Positions 1-9,036 of a DNA stretch of 64,000 nt are shown in pieces; the stretch's first letter is position 1, and the number at the start of each line of letters is the position of its first letter. The notes under the pieces were generated by a model, which was given only the letters and a program-made list of their open reading frames with translations, searched no databases and was not told where the DNA came from. The stretch spans positions 620,001 through 684,000 of the forward strand of contig CAVTZH010000001.1 in the NCBI GenBank assembly GCA_963739175.1, written 5' to 3'. Made by a program: the position numbers and the translations under genes. The stretch comes from VAZQ01 sp963739175 (GTDB lineage: Bacteria > Pseudomonadota > Alphaproteobacteria > Rhizobiales > Xanthobacteraceae).

Positions 1-2
1 CC

Positions 3-1106
3 AAGGATGGCGGCAGCGTCGGCGCGCTGATGCCAGGCGCCATCGTCGGCCCGCTGCTCGAAGACAAGCCGATGACGCAGTTCGATCCGACCAAGGTGAT
101 CTATATCGGCACCGCCGACACCGGCGTGCGGGTGTGCGCAACGTTCCAGAATTCCAAGATCAACAGCTTCGCTGCCGCGCAGAAGAACAAGGCCATTCTC
201 GGCGCAAGCTCCGCTGGCGGCGCCACCCGCGACTACGCCTATCTGCACAATCACACCGCCGGCACCAAGTTCGACGTTGTCACTGGCTACAAAGGCACGG
301 TCGACATCGCGCTGGCGATGGAGCGCGGCGAGGTCGACGGGCTGTGCGGCTGGGACTGGTCGAGCGTGAAGTCGCAGAAAGGCGAGTGGGTCAGGGACAA
401 GAAGCTCAACATCCTGGTGCAGGTCGGCCTCGACCCGCAGCAGGAGCTGACCGATCTGGGCGTGCCGACGATCTGGACCTTCGTCAAGAACGAGAACGAC
501 CGCCGCGTCGCCGAGCTGGTCGTCAGCCAGCAGGTGTTCCAGCGCTCCTACATCGTGCCGCCGGGCACGCCGGGAGACCAGGTCAAGATCCTGCGCACGG
601 CATTCGATGCGACGATGAAGGATCCGCAGTTCCTCGCCGACGCGGCGAAGATGAAGATCTCGATCACGCCGCTGTCGGGCCAGCAGGTGCAGGATATCGT
701 GACCAAGCTCTACGCCACGCCGCGTGACCTCGTGGAGCGCGCACGGCGATCAAGCCGTAGAAAACTGATCGACTTCTCTCCGCCCTCCGAGGAGCGCCGA
801 AGCGCGTCTCGAAGGATGGGGCGCCCAAGTTCGAGACGGCGCTTCGCGCCTCCTCACCATGGGCCGATTGAGAGCCGAACGCTGGCTCAATCGATCTTCA
901 GCCCGAGCTTGCGGATCAGCGGGCCCCAGAGCTCGTCCTCGCGCACCATGTCGGCGGCGTATTCCTCGGGCGACGACACCACCGGATCGCTGCCCTCCTT
1001 GGCGAGACGATCGAGCATGTCGGCCGAGCCGACGATCTTGCGCAGCTCCGCATTGATGCGGTCGACGATCGGACGCGGCGTCCCCGCCGGCGCGAGCAGG
1101 CCATAG
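3..1106 (+). CDS. Bug/TctC-like solute-binding protein, 5' partial, C-terminus frameshifted
   Basis: The gene enters from the left edge; codons are in frame from base 3. It resembles a divergent clade of periplasmic Bug (tripartite tricarboxylate receptor) proteins, with segments such as GYKGTVDIALAMERGEVDG and VPPGTPGDQVKILR. The recognisable protein ends near base 745. A +1 frame then reads A-I-K-P and TAG at 746-760, a plausible natural C-terminus, so a one-base deletion near 745 probably causes the readthrough to 1106. That extension is low-complexity and overlaps the 3' end of the opposite-strand receptor gene. The ligand is unknown. Confidence 0.7.
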   Translation, partial: KDGGSVGALMPGAIVGPLLEDKPMTQFDPTKVIYIGTADTGVRVCATFQNSKINSFAAAQKNKAILGASSAGGATRDYAYLHNHTAGTKFDVVTGYKGTVDIALAMERGEVDGLCGWDWSSVKSQKGEWVRDKKLNILVQVGLDPQQELTDLGVPTIWTFVKNENDRRVAELVVSQQVFQRSYIVPPGTPGDQVKILRTAFDATMKDPQFLADAAKMKISITPLSGQQVQDIVTKLYATPRDLVERARRSSRRKLIDFSPPSEERRSASRRMGRPSSRRRFAPPHHGPIESRTLAQSIFSPSLRISGPQSSSSRTMSAAYSSGDDTTGSLPSLARRSSMSAEPTILRSSALMRSTIGRGVPAGASRP

Positions 1107-1855
1107 CGCAGCACCGCCGCGAAGCCGGGCAGCCCCGATTCCGCGACCGTCGGCGATTTCGGCAGCAGCGCCATGCGGGTCGGGGTCGTCACCGCGATCA
1201 CACGCAGCTTGCCTTGCTGGATGTTGCCCAGCGCGGGCGGCATCACGCTGAAAATCACCGGGATGTGGTTGCCGAGCACGTCGGTGGTGAGCGCGGCGGC
1301 GCCCTTGTAGGGCACCAGCGTCACGTCGATGCCGGTCGTCGCCTTGAACAGCTCGGCCGCGAGATGCGAGCCGCTGCCCGGCGGCGAGGTGCCGAACGAA
1401 AGCTTGCCCGGCTGCTTCTTGGCGAGCGCGATCAATTCGCCGACCGACTTCGCCGGGAAGTCGGGATGCGAAACGATGCCGATCCCCATCTGCGCGATGT
1501 TGCCGATCGGCGCGAAGTCGCGGCGCATGTCGTAGCCGGGATTGGAATAGAGCGCGATGTTGATCGAGGTCGACGACGAATTCGCGAACACCAACGTATA
1601 GCCGTCGGGCGCGGCCTTCGCCGCCTGCCGCATGGCGATGACGCCGTTGGCGCCGCCGCGATTCTCGACGACGACCTGCTGGCCGAGCGCGTTGCTCAGC
1701 CCCTGCGCGACCAGCCGCGCGATGGTGTCGTTGCCGCCGCCGGGCGGGAACGGCACGATCAGCGTGATGACCCGCGACGGATAGGTCTGCGCGACGGCTT
1801 GACCGCCGACACAGGCGAGTATTGCCAGGGCAAGGAAAGCCGAAACGCGACGCAT
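887..1855 (-). CDS. Bug/TctC family tripartite tricarboxylate transporter substrate-binding protein
   Basis: A 322-residue periplasmic receptor of the Bug family. The signal peptide runs over residues 1-23 (cleavage after AVAQ). Family hallmarks follow: PFPPGGG at 35-41, VENRGGANG at 63-71, APDGYTL at 82-88, and a VPYKG motif about two thirds along. Bug proteins bind carboxylates or related small molecules for a TctAB-type transporter, or act as orphan sensors. No TctA or TctB gene lies nearby. It directly follows another Bug gene on the same strand with a gap of a few bases, suggesting co-transcription. The ligand cannot be deduced. Confidence 0.9.
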   Translation of the reverse strand: MRRVSAFLALAILACVGGQAVAQTYPSRVITLIVPFPPGGGNDTIARLVAQGLSNALGQQVVVENRGGANGVIAMRQAAKAAPDGYTLVFANSSSTSINIALYSNPGYDMRRDFAPIGNIAQMGIGIVSHPDFPAKSVGELIALAKKQPGKLSFGTSPPGSGSHLAAELFKATTGIDVTLVPYKGAAALTTDVLGNHIPVIFSVMPPALGNIQQGKLRVIAVTTPTRMALLPKSPTVAESGLPGFAAVLRYGLLAPAGTPRPIVDRINAELRKIVGSADMLDRLAKEGSDPVVSSPEEYAADMVREDELWGPLIRKLGLKID

Positions 1856-1859
1856 CGAA

Positions 1860-2837
1860 CTAATCCACCCGCAGATTGAGCTTGCGGATCAGCGCCGACC
1901 ACTTGGCCTCTTCCTTGTCGATGCTCTGCGTGTATTCCTCCGGGCTCGACGTGACGACGTCGCCACCCTCGGCCTGCACGCGCTGCTTGACCAGGTCGGT
2001 CGCCGCCATCGCGCGCAGTTCCTTGTTCAGCCGCTCGACGATGTCGCGCGGCATGCCCGGCGGTCCGATCAGGCCGTAGAGCAGCACGGAATCGAAGCCC
2101 GGCAGGCCGGACTCGGAGGCCGTCGGGACGTCCGGCAGCAGGCTGAAACGGCGCGGACCGGTGACCGCGATGGCGCGCAGCTTCCCGCCCTGGATGTTGC
2201 CCATGGCCGGCGGCAGCACGCCGAACGAGACCGGCACGTGGCCGCCGATCAGGTCGTTCATCAGCGGCGCGGTGCCGCGATACGGCACGATCTGCATCTG
2301 CAGGTCGGCGGCGGACTTGAAGTACTCGGCGGTGAGATAGCCGCCGGTGCCGATCGCCGAGGTGCCGAAATTGAGCTTGCCCGGCTCCTTCTTGGCGATC
2401 GCGATCACGTCGGCGACGGTTTTCGCCGGGAACGAGGGATGCGCGATCAAGGCAACCGGCATCGAGGCGATCATGCCGATGGCGGTGAAATCCTTGCGCG
2501 GATCGTAGCCGGCATTCGCATAGAGGCTCGGGTTGATGGCGATGGTGCCGGTGTGCGCCATCATCAGCGTGTAGCCGTCGGGCGCGGCCTTCGCGACCGC
2601 ACGGGTGCCGACGGTGCCGCCGCCACCGGCGCGGTTCTCGACGACCACCGTGGCCTTCATGCTGGCAGAGAGCCGCTCCGCCGCGATGCGCGCGAGCACG
2701 TCGACGCCGCCGCCGGGCGGGAATGGAACGACGATGGTGACGGTGCGCGACGGCCACGCCTGCGCGTTAGCCGCGTTGGGCGCGCCGAGCGCAAGCGCAG
2801 CCAAAAGACCCACCGCAATGGCCAGCGTGCGCGTCAT
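1860..2837 (-). CDS. Bug/TctC family substrate-binding protein
   Basis: A 325-residue periplasmic receptor. The start at 2837 is chosen because GGAGGAAGCG precedes this ATG and it gives a clean signal peptide cleaved after N-A-Q at about residue 26; an in-frame start 39 bases upstream lacks this. PFPPGGG at 39-44, VENRAGGGG at 66-74, APDGYTL near 85 and VPYRG are Bug hallmarks. It lies just upstream of the 887-1855 Bug gene and is clearly related to it, so the two probably arose by duplication and share a transcript. No transporter membrane subunits are present. Confidence 0.9.
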   Translation of the reverse strand: MTRTLAIAVGLLAALALGAPNAANAQAWPSRTVTIVVPFPPGGGVDVLARIAAERLSASMKATVVVENRAGGGGTVGTRAVAKAAPDGYTLMMAHTGTIAINPSLYANAGYDPRKDFTAIGMIASMPVALIAHPSFPAKTVADVIAIAKKEPGKLNFGTSAIGTGGYLTAEYFKSAADLQMQIVPYRGTAPLMNDLIGGHVPVSFGVLPPAMGNIQGGKLRAIAVTGPRRFSLLPDVPTASESGLPGFDSVLLYGLIGPPGMPRDIVERLNKELRAMAATDLVKQRVQAEGGDVVTSSPEEYTQSIDKEEAKWSALIRKLNLRVD

Positions 2838-2943
2838 CGCTTCCTCCGTGATTTCTGGTTCAACGGCAACGACCAAACCACCTCAGCCGCGCGAGGCGGC
2901 TGAGCGGGCTTGGCCGGAACAAATTCTACGCTATTGGTGCGCG

Positions 2944-3123
2944 CTAATGGACGCTGGCATCCTGCCGCAGGCGCGCGATCTCGTCCTTCAATTTCAATTT
3001 TTGGCGTTTCAATTCCACCACTTTCAGGTCATCGGTGGAGGGATGAGTGAGCGCTTCGTTGATTTCTTCTTCCAGCGCCCGGTGCTTCTTTTCCAATTCC
3101 GCAAGATGCGATTGAATCGCCAT
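2944..3123 (-). CDS. DUF465 (YdcH-like) small coiled-coil protein
   Basis: A 59-residue, charged, almost wholly helical protein with the DUF465/YdcH pattern (LEKKHRALEEEI, then VVELKRQKLKLKDEI). The function of the family is not established. The start at 3123 is preceded by AAGGAG at good spacing; a longer in-frame start at 3240 adds an unrelated leader. A second DUF465 gene lies divergently at 3337, so this is a paralogous pair sharing one intergenic region of about 210 bases. Confidence 0.85.
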   Translation of the reverse strand: MAIQSHLAELEKKHRALEEEINEALTHPSTDDLKVVELKRQKLKLKDEIARLRQDASVH

Positions 3124-3336
3124 GAGGGCTTTTCTCCTTGCGTCAGGTTGGCTGCCGACGGACAAACTGTACACCAAACCAGGTGGAACTTCGACGCTCG
3201 TTTGGGTTGTGCACCGCAGCAATCCCCGATGAGTTACCATCGTGCTAGTGACGCTCTACCGCCTTGAATCCATAGGGACAAATCGGGATAATTTCCCAGG
3301 TTGCCGCCCCCTCCGGGCGACCAGTTCGGCTCAGCG

Positions 3337-3549
3337 ATGGCGATAACCCCAGAGGAAGAACGTGAGTTGCGCGAGCAACTGGCGCGGCTCCTTCAGGAGC
3401 ACCGCGACCTGGATTCCGCCATCGAGGCGCTTCAGGACTCGCCGGGTTCCGACCTGTTGCAGGTGCAACGGCTGAAAAAGCGCAAGCTCTACCTGCGCGA
3501 CCGCATCACCTTCATCGAGGATCAGCTCACGCCCGACATCATTGCGTGA
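3337..3549 (+). CDS. DUF465 (YdcH-like) small coiled-coil protein
   Basis: A 70-residue protein beginning MAITPEEERELREQ. Heptad-like charged helices and the C-terminal LKKRKLYLRDRITFIEDQL match DUF465. The ATG at 3337 is preferred; an upstream in-frame TTG at 3301 adds only 12 proline-rich residues. It is divergent from the DUF465 gene at 2944-3123, and the two may interact, although nothing in the sequence proves it. It runs tail to tail with the Bug gene at 3559. Confidence 0.8.
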   Translation: MAITPEEERELREQLARLLQEHRDLDSAIEALQDSPGSDLLQVQRLKKRKLYLRDRITFIEDQLTPDIIA

Positions 3550-3558
3550 GTTCCGCTC

Positions 3559-4566
3559 CTACTCGGCGGTGATCTTGGCCCGCTTGATCACCTCGCCCCA
3601 GCGCTGGATCTCTTCCTGGATCAGCTTGCGCATGTCGGCGGGGCTGCCGCCGACCTTGATGATCTCGAGATCGGTGAACCGCTTCTCGGTCTCAGGATCG
3701 TCCATGGCGTCGTTGATCGCCTTGTTGAGCTTGGCGACGATCGCCGCCGGCGTTCCGGGCGGCGCACTGATCGCTTGCCAGGTGTCGGAGACGAAGTTCG
3801 GGATACCGGCCTCGATCATGGTCGGGATATCCTTGAGGATGTCGAGGCGCTTCTCGGTCGTCATCGCGAGGATGCGCGCCCGCTTGCCCTCGTGCAGCTT
3901 CAGCGCCGACGAGAGCTGCATGAAGATCACATCGACATGGCCGGCGACGATATCGTTGAGCGCCGGAGCCGTGCCGCGATAGGGCACGTGCACCATCCTG
4001 GCGCCGGCCAGCGAATTGTAGAGCTCGGCGGTGAGATGCGAGGTGGTGCCGATGCCCTGCGAGGCGTAGTTGACCTTGCCGGGATTGGCTTTCACGTAGG
4101 CGATGAACTCCTGCACCGTCTTGGCCGGGAAATCGTTCCTCACCAGCAGCGTGTTCGGGTAGGTGCCGAGCACCGCCACCGGCTCGAACTTGGCCGGATC
4201 GAAGGGGAGCTTCTTGTACATGAAGATGTTGGTCGTCAGCGCCGCTGGCACCGAGGCGAGCAGCGTGTAGCCGTCGGGCGCCGCGGTATAGACCGCCTCG
4301 GCGCCGATATTGCCGCCGGCGCCGCCGCGGTTCTCGATCACCACCGGCTGGCCGAGCTTGACCGCCAGCCGGTCGCCCACGACGCGCGTGACGGTATCGA
4401 TGCCGCCGCCGGCCGGATTGGAGACGATGATCCTGACCGGCCGGTTCGGAAAGTCGGCCGCCGGACCCTGTGCCAGGGCGGGCATGAGCGCCATGAGCGA
4501 GCCGGCGACCAGCGAGCCGGCGGCGGCGAGCAGCGCCAGGCGCCGGACATGGTGCTGTTTCAGCAT
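3559..4566 (-). CDS. Bug/TctC family substrate-binding protein
   Basis: A 335-residue periplasmic receptor with a long signal peptide (hydrophobic stretch LALLAAAGSLVAGSL, cleavage near ALAQ). Bug landmarks are VIENRGGAGGN, APDGYTLLA, VPYRGTAPAL and the closing SAPPGTPAAIVAKL region. The ATG at 4566 has GGAGG five bases upstream; an ATG four codons earlier has no such site. It stands alone, with no TctA/TctB genes. A short palindrome lies about 70 bases upstream. Ligand unknown. Confidence 0.9.
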   Translation of the reverse strand: MLKQHHVRRLALLAAAGSLVAGSLMALMPALAQGPAADFPNRPVRIIVSNPAGGGIDTVTRVVGDRLAVKLGQPVVIENRGGAGGNIGAEAVYTAAPDGYTLLASVPAALTTNIFMYKKLPFDPAKFEPVAVLGTYPNTLLVRNDFPAKTVQEFIAYVKANPGKVNYASQGIGTTSHLTAELYNSLAGARMVHVPYRGTAPALNDIVAGHVDVIFMQLSSALKLHEGKRARILAMTTEKRLDILKDIPTMIEAGIPNFVSDTWQAISAPPGTPAAIVAKLNKAINDAMDDPETEKRFTDLEIIKVGGSPADMRKLIQEEIQRWGEVIKRAKITAE

Positions 4567-4632
4567 GAGAACCTCCATCGTACGGAAAGCGTTTGGCCTT
4601 CCGATAGTCGATCACCGGCATCCTGCGAATGT

Positions 4633-4645
4633 GGCACATTGTGCC
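4633..4645. promoter_or_regulatory. Short perfect palindrome upstream of a Bug gene
   Basis: GGCACA-T-TGTGCC is a perfect 6-bp inverted repeat with a one-base spacer, about 67 bases upstream of the Bug gene start at 4566. The position and size suit a dimeric repressor or activator site. No matching regulator lies beside it, so this is only a candidate operator. Confidence 0.3.
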
Positions 4646-4684
4646 GGGGCGGCCAAAGTGCTCGAAAGATTAAGGTTTCCGCAA

Positions 4685-5383
4685 CTAGGCGGCGCGGCGC
4701 GCGGCCTTGCGCGCATACATGGCGCGGTCGGCCCGCGCGATGGTCGCGGCCGGCTCATCGAGCGGCAGCAGCATGGCGGCCCCCACCGAGGCTCCGGCGC
4801 CCAACGCCACGCCGTCATGCACCGCGGTGGTGCGGCCGATCGAGGCTTCCAGCACCAGCGCCTTGGTGCGCGCGTTGTGTTCGTCGCAGTTCCACAGCAG
4901 CAGCGCGAATTCGTCGCCGCCAATACGGGCCACCACATCGGAGTCGCGCACGTGCCGGCCGAGCACGCTCGCCACCGCGCGCAGCATCGCATCGCCGGCC
5001 GCATGCCCGTGGCGGTCGTTGACGCGCTTGAAATCGTCGAGATCGAGATAGAGCAGCGCGGCGGTGGTGCCGTGGCGCTTCACATAGGCGAGCGAGCGGG
5101 CGAGCTCACGCTCGAACGCGCGCCGATTGGGCAAATCGGTCAGGGGATCGATGTCGGCGCGCACTTCGAGCGCGGCCAGTTGCTGGCGCGCCGCCACAAG
5201 TTGCTGCTCGAGGCGTTCGACCTCGGCGGCCAGCCGCGCGGCGTCGGAGCGGCTGGGACGTTTCGCGGCGGTCGCGTCCTCCGCGGGCGCACGCTGCCGC
5301 CGCGGTGGCATTGGCGTGCGCTCGCGCGCAGGTTTGACGGCAGCCTTGGCCTTGACGCTGCTGCCCGGCTTGCCTTTCGGCAT
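4685..5383 (-). CDS. GGDEF-domain diguanylate cyclase, soluble
   Basis: A 232-residue protein predicted to make cyclic di-GMP from two GTP. Residues 1-45 are basic and disordered, 46-75 form a coiled coil, and the GGDEF domain follows (DPLTDLPNRRAF at 79-90, LDLDDFKRVNDRHGH near 113-126). The catalytic GGDEF motif is intact at 155-159. An inhibitory I-site, RDSD at 146-149, lies exactly five residues before it, predicting product inhibition. There is no membrane segment or sensor domain; the coiled coil may dimerise the protein. It is a single gene with no EAL partner nearby. Confidence 0.92.
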   Translation of the reverse strand: MPKGKPGSSVKAKAAVKPARERTPMPPRRQRAPAEDATAAKRPSRSDAARLAAEVERLEQQLVAARQQLAALEVRADIDPLTDLPNRRAFERELARSLAYVKRHGTTAALLYLDLDDFKRVNDRHGHAAGDAMLRAVASVLGRHVRDSDVVARIGGDEFALLLWNCDEHNARTKALVLEASIGRTTAVHDGVALGAGASVGAAMLLPLDEPAATIARADRAMYARKAARRAA

Positions 5384-5471
5384 CGGCTACCGCGCTCCCG
5401 AATTGTCCTGCGGGAAGGATAGCCGCGCCGAAAGTCAGGTCAATTCGCCAGTAAGATGGCGCATCTCTCGA

Positions 5472-8400
5472 TCAGGTGGCGGCGCGGCGCCAGCGCGGCA
5501 GCCGCGCCAGCCAGCGGATGCGCCATTCGCGCATGTTCTCGACCGCCATCAGCATCGCCGGCGTCACGATCAGGGTGAGCACCGTCGCGAAGCCGAGACC
5601 GAACACGATGGCGGTGGAGAGGTTGATCCACCATTGCGTGGCCGGCGCGCCGACCGTGATCTCGCGCGTCAGGAACTCGATGTTCATGCCGAACGCGATC
5701 GGCAGCACGCCGAGGATCGCGGTCACCGCCGTGAGCACCACCGGCCGCGCGCGCTCGCGGCAGGTTTCCAGGATGGCGTCATAGGCGGCGACGCCCTCGC
5801 GCCGCAGCCGGTCGTAGGTGTCGATCAGCACGATGTTGTTGTTCACGATCACGCCGGCGTTTGCGATCACGCCGATGCCGGCCATCACCACGCCGAACGG
5901 CTGCCCCATGACCAGCATGCCGAGCATGACGCCGAAGGTGGAGAGCACCACCGCGGTCAGCACGATGCCCACCGAGGTCAGTCTGTTGAATTGCGCGAGC
6001 AGGATCGCGAAGATCAGGAAGATCGCGGTGCCGAACGCCTTGAGCAGGAACGCCGACGCCTTCTCGCGCTCCTCGTCCTCGCCCTTGAGCTTGAAGCGCA
6101 CGCCAGGCCCGAGGTCGGCATTCGCCAGCTCCTGCTGAACCTCCTGCTGCACGCGCGCGGTCGGCACGCCCTCCGCCACGTTCGCCGACACCGTGGTCAC
6201 CCGGTTGCCGTTGACGCGATGGATGAAGCCGACGCGCTGCGACGGCACACGCTGCACGAAATTGCCGATCGGAACGTGCCCGGACGGGGTCTGGATGTGC
6301 AGCTCGTCGATCTGGTCGAGGCTGCGCCGGTCGGGCGGGAAGCGCACCAGGATGTCGACCGCCTTGTCGCTGTCGGCCGGGCGGTATTCGGTCGCCTTGA
6401 GGCCGTTGGTGACGAGCTGCACCGCGGCGCCGACGGTGTTGACGCCGGCGCCATACTTCGCGGCTTCCGCCTTGTCGACCTGGATGGTCCAGTCGATGCC
6501 GGGCAGCGGCTGGCCGTCGTCGAGATCGCGGATATCGCCACGCGCCGCGAGCAGCGCCGCGACCTTGCGCGCCGCCGCCGGCAGCGCCGCCGGATCGAGC
6601 GCCGAGAGCTGCACCTGGATCGGCTTGCCGGTCGGCGGACCGGCGCGCGGCGCCGTCACCTCGACCTGGATGCCGGGAATGTCGGCGGTGCGGGCGCGGA
6701 TCGCATCCATGATCTCGTGCCCCGGACGCCGCGTGGTCCAGTGCGCGAACTCGAACTGGATCACGCCGATGGTGTCCTCGGTGAGCTCGCCCATGCCGCG
6801 CGGCTGCTCGCCGATGCGCGCATAGACGGTGGCGAGGCCCGGGAACTCGAGCACGCGCCGCTCGACCTCGCCGATCAGCTTGTCCTTCTCTTCGAGCGAG
6901 AGGTTGCCGCGGCCGTGCACGACCACCTGGCCGTAGTCGGGCTCGACGTTCGGGAAGAATTCGACGCCCCGGCCGAACTTGCCATACGCCATCTGCACCG
7001 CGACCAGGATCAGCGCCGCGAGCGCCATGGTCATGCCGGGGCGGCGCAGCGCGAGCTTCACCGTGCGCATATAGGGCCCGGAATCCTTGCTGCGCTCGTC
7101 ACGCGGGACCACAGCCGCCTTGCCGAGCAGCGCGCCCAGCGTCGGCGTGAAGAACAGCGCGACCACGAGCGACGCCGAGAGCGTGGCGATCAAGGTGATC
7201 GGCAGATATTTCATGAACTGGCCGACCACGCCCGGCCAGAACAGCAGCGGCGAGAACGCCGCGATGCGGGTGAGCGTCGCCGCGATCACCGGGCCCGACA
7301 TGCGCTTGGCGGCGAGCGAATAGGCCTCCTTCGGCGGCATGCCTTCGGCCATGCGCCGCTCGGCGAATTCGGAGACGATGATGGCGTCGTCGACCAGCAT
7401 GCCGACCGCAAGGATCAGCGAGAACAGCACCACGATGTTGACCGTGAGCCCGGCGAGCTGGAGGCCGAGCACGCCGGCCAGGAACGAGGCCGGGATCGCG
7501 ATGCCGATGAACAGCGAGGCGCGGAAGCCGAGCGCGAACAGGATGATCACGGCGACCAGAGCACGCCGGTCGCGACCGAGTTCTGCAGGTCGCCGAGCAT
7601 CTGGCGGATCACCTTCGACTTGTCCTGCGTGAAGGTGACGTGCACGGCCTCCGGCCACTGCCGCTGCATCTGGGTGACGATGTACTTCACGCGTGTCGAC
7701 GACTTCGATCAGGTTGGCGCCGGTGCGCTTCGACACCTCGATGGTCATGGCGGGGCGGCCGTTGACCCGCGTGATCGAGATCGCGTCCTTGAAGGTCGGC
7801 TTGATCTGCGCGATGTCGGACAGCGTCACCGACGCATTCGACGAGGCGACCAGCGGAACCTTCAGAATGTCCTGCGGGCGCTCGAACAGCGACGGCACCT
7901 TGACCGAGAACCGTCCGGTCTGGCCTTCGAGCGCGCCGGCCGCGATCAGCGTGTTGAACGACTGCGTGACCTGCCCGAGCGTATCGAGGGAGATGCCGTA
8001 GCTGCGCATCTGCGTGGGGTCGATGATGATCTCGACCGCTTCGTCGCGCGCGCCGCGCAGCTCCGCCGCGAGGACGCCGGGCGCCTGCTCGATGGCGTTC
8101 TTGGCCGAGCGCGCGATGCGCAACAGCGTGCGCTCGGGCACGTCGCCGGACAGCCCGATCACCAGCACCGGGTAGAGCGAGAGATTGACCTCCTGCACCT
8201 GCGGCTCGTCGACGTCGCGCGGCAGATCGTGCTTGGCGGTGTCGACCTTGGCACGCACGTCGGCGAGCGCCGCCTTGGAATCGAAACCGGCCTCGAACTC
8301 GAGCAGCACATAGCCGCCGCCCTCATAGGCGGTGGAGCGCATCTCCTTGACGTGACCGACCGACTTGAGCTGGGTCTCGACCGGCCGCAGCAGCAGCCGC

Positions 8401-8582
8401 TCGGAATCCTCCGGGCTGATGCCGCGCTGGGAGAGCTGCACGAAGATGATCGGGATGCGGACGTCGGGTTCCGATTCCTTCGGGATCGTCACATAGGCGA
8501 CGGCGCCCGCGACCAGCAGGAACACCAGCGTCGCAATCGTCAGCCGTGCATGGCTGATGGCGTAGTCGATGAAACGGAACAT
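5472..8582 (-). CDS. RND efflux transporter permease (AcrB/HAE1 type), with an internal frameshifted patch
   Basis: An inner-membrane proton-driven pump of about 1036 residues. It starts MFRFIDYAI with a first membrane helix, has the GISPEDSERLLLRPVE porter-domain signature, and carries the TM4 proton-relay aspartates in VGMLVDDAII. Later membrane helices follow, ending in ENMREW. Between about 7560 and 7695 the frame reads nonsense (TREVHRHPDAA), while the +1 frame reads the expected VKYIVTQMQRQWPEAVHVTF; two compensating one-base indels explain this. The open frame continues upstream into the SnoaL-like gene, but the true start is 8582. It is the last gene of a TetR-MFP-SnoaL-RND operon. 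The substrate is unknown. Confidence 0.92.
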   Translation of the reverse strand: MFRFIDYAISHARLTIATLVFLLVAGAVAYVTIPKESEPDVRIPIIFVQLSQRGISPEDSERLLLRPVETQLKSVGHVKEMRSTAYEGGGYVLLEFEAGFDSKAALADVRAKVDTAKHDLPRDVDEPQVQEVNLSLYPVLVIGLSGDVPERTLLRIARSAKNAIEQAPGVLAAELRGARDEAVEIIIDPTQMRSYGISLDTLGQVTQSFNTLIAAGALEGQTGRFSVKVPSLFERPQDILKVPLVASSNASVTLSDIAQIKPTFKDAISITRVNGRPAMTIEVSKRTGANLIEVVDTREVHRHPDAAAVAGGRARHLHAGQVEGDPPDARRPAELGRDRRALVAVIILFALGFRASLFIGIAIPASFLAGVLGLQLAGLTVNIVVLFSLILAVGMLVDDAIIVSEFAERRMAEGMPPKEAYSLAAKRMSGPVIAATLTRIAAFSPLLFWPGVVGQFMKYLPITLIATLSASLVVALFFTPTLGALLGKAAVVPRDERSKDSGPYMRTVKLALRRPGMTMALAALILVAVQMAYGKFGRGVEFFPNVEPDYGQVVVHGRGNLSLEEKDKLIGEVERRVLEFPGLATVYARIGEQPRGMGELTEDTIGVIQFEFAHWTTRRPGHEIMDAIRARTADIPGIQVEVTAPRAGPPTGKPIQVQLSALDPAALPAAARKVAALLAARGDIRDLDDGQPLPGIDWTIQVDKAEAAKYGAGVNTVGAAVQLVTNGLKATEYRPADSDKAVDILVRFPPDRRSLDQIDELHIQTPSGHVPIGNFVQRVPSQRVGFIHRVNGNRVTTVSANVAEGVPTARVQQEVQQELANADLGPGVRFKLKGEDEEREKASAFLLKAFGTAIFLIFAILLAQFNRLTSVGIVLTAVVLSTFGVMLGMLVMGQPFGVVMAGIGVIANAGVIVNNNIVLIDTYDRLRREGVAAYDAILETCRERARPVVLTAVTAILGVLPIAFGMNIEFLTREITVGAPATQWWINLSTAIVFGLGFATVLTLIVTPAMLMAVENMREWRIRWLARLPRWRRAAT

Positions 8583-8610
8583 CTCGATCTCTCGTTCAGT
8601 CGCTCGTGCG

Positions 8611-9029
8611 TCAGCTCGATCCCGCCCCGATGCGGGCGACATCGAAATCCAATGGCTGTGAGTGGTGCTCGTGGACGACCACCCCTCCCCATCGCGTTTT
8701 TCCAGGCCGACCGTCAGCCTCAGGGTGAACGCGGCTCTTTTTCCATCCTCGGTCCCCGCGCATTCGAGCAGCGCGGTGGCGAAGGCGACGTCGGCACCCG
8801 CCGACACCTTGAGATCAACCAGGTCGAAGCGGCCGGTCCCGCCGTGCCACGGGAAGAATTGCTCGACCCATGTGCGCCGATACGCGTCCAGCCCTTGCAG
8901 ACGGATGGGGCCGACAACGTCAAACATCAGCAGGTCCTGCGCGTGGTGGCTCAGGACCGCGTCGATGTCCCGCGCCCTGACGGCGCGAGCCCACCCCTCG
9001 ACAATGTCGCGCACTTCATTCGCTGCCAT
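8611..9029 (-). CDS. SnoaL/ketosteroid-isomerase-like (NTF2 fold) protein, frameshifted near its end
   Basis: A small cone-fold protein. Residues 1-115 (VEGWARAVRARDIDAVLSHHAQDLLMFDVVGP) match DUF4440/SnoaL-like proteins. In the given frame the end turns to serine/threonine-rich nonsense and runs into the RND gene. The neighbouring frame reads VVVHEHHSQPLDFDVARIGAGSS then TGA at 8611-8613, a typical ending. One base is missing near 8680-8690, in a G-rich tract on the coding strand; restoring it gives exactly 139 residues. It starts seven bases after the MFP gene ends, inside the efflux operon. Its role there is unknown. Confidence 0.75.
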
Positions 9030-9036
9030 GGCTAAC

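Noticed and set aside
887..4566. A complete TctABC transporter operon
   Set aside because: Only TctC-type receptors are present; no frame nearby encodes the 12-helix TctA or 4-helix TctB.
5472..9029. A natural SnoaL-RND fusion protein
   Set aside because: One restored base near 8685 gives SnoaL a typical ending and stop, and the pump then starts normally at 8582.
5127..9035. Plus-strand open frame of 1302 codons, rich in Arg, His and Asp
   Set aside because: It is the antisense of the RND pump and GGDEF genes; high GC keeps the frame open, and the translation has no domain or membrane pattern.
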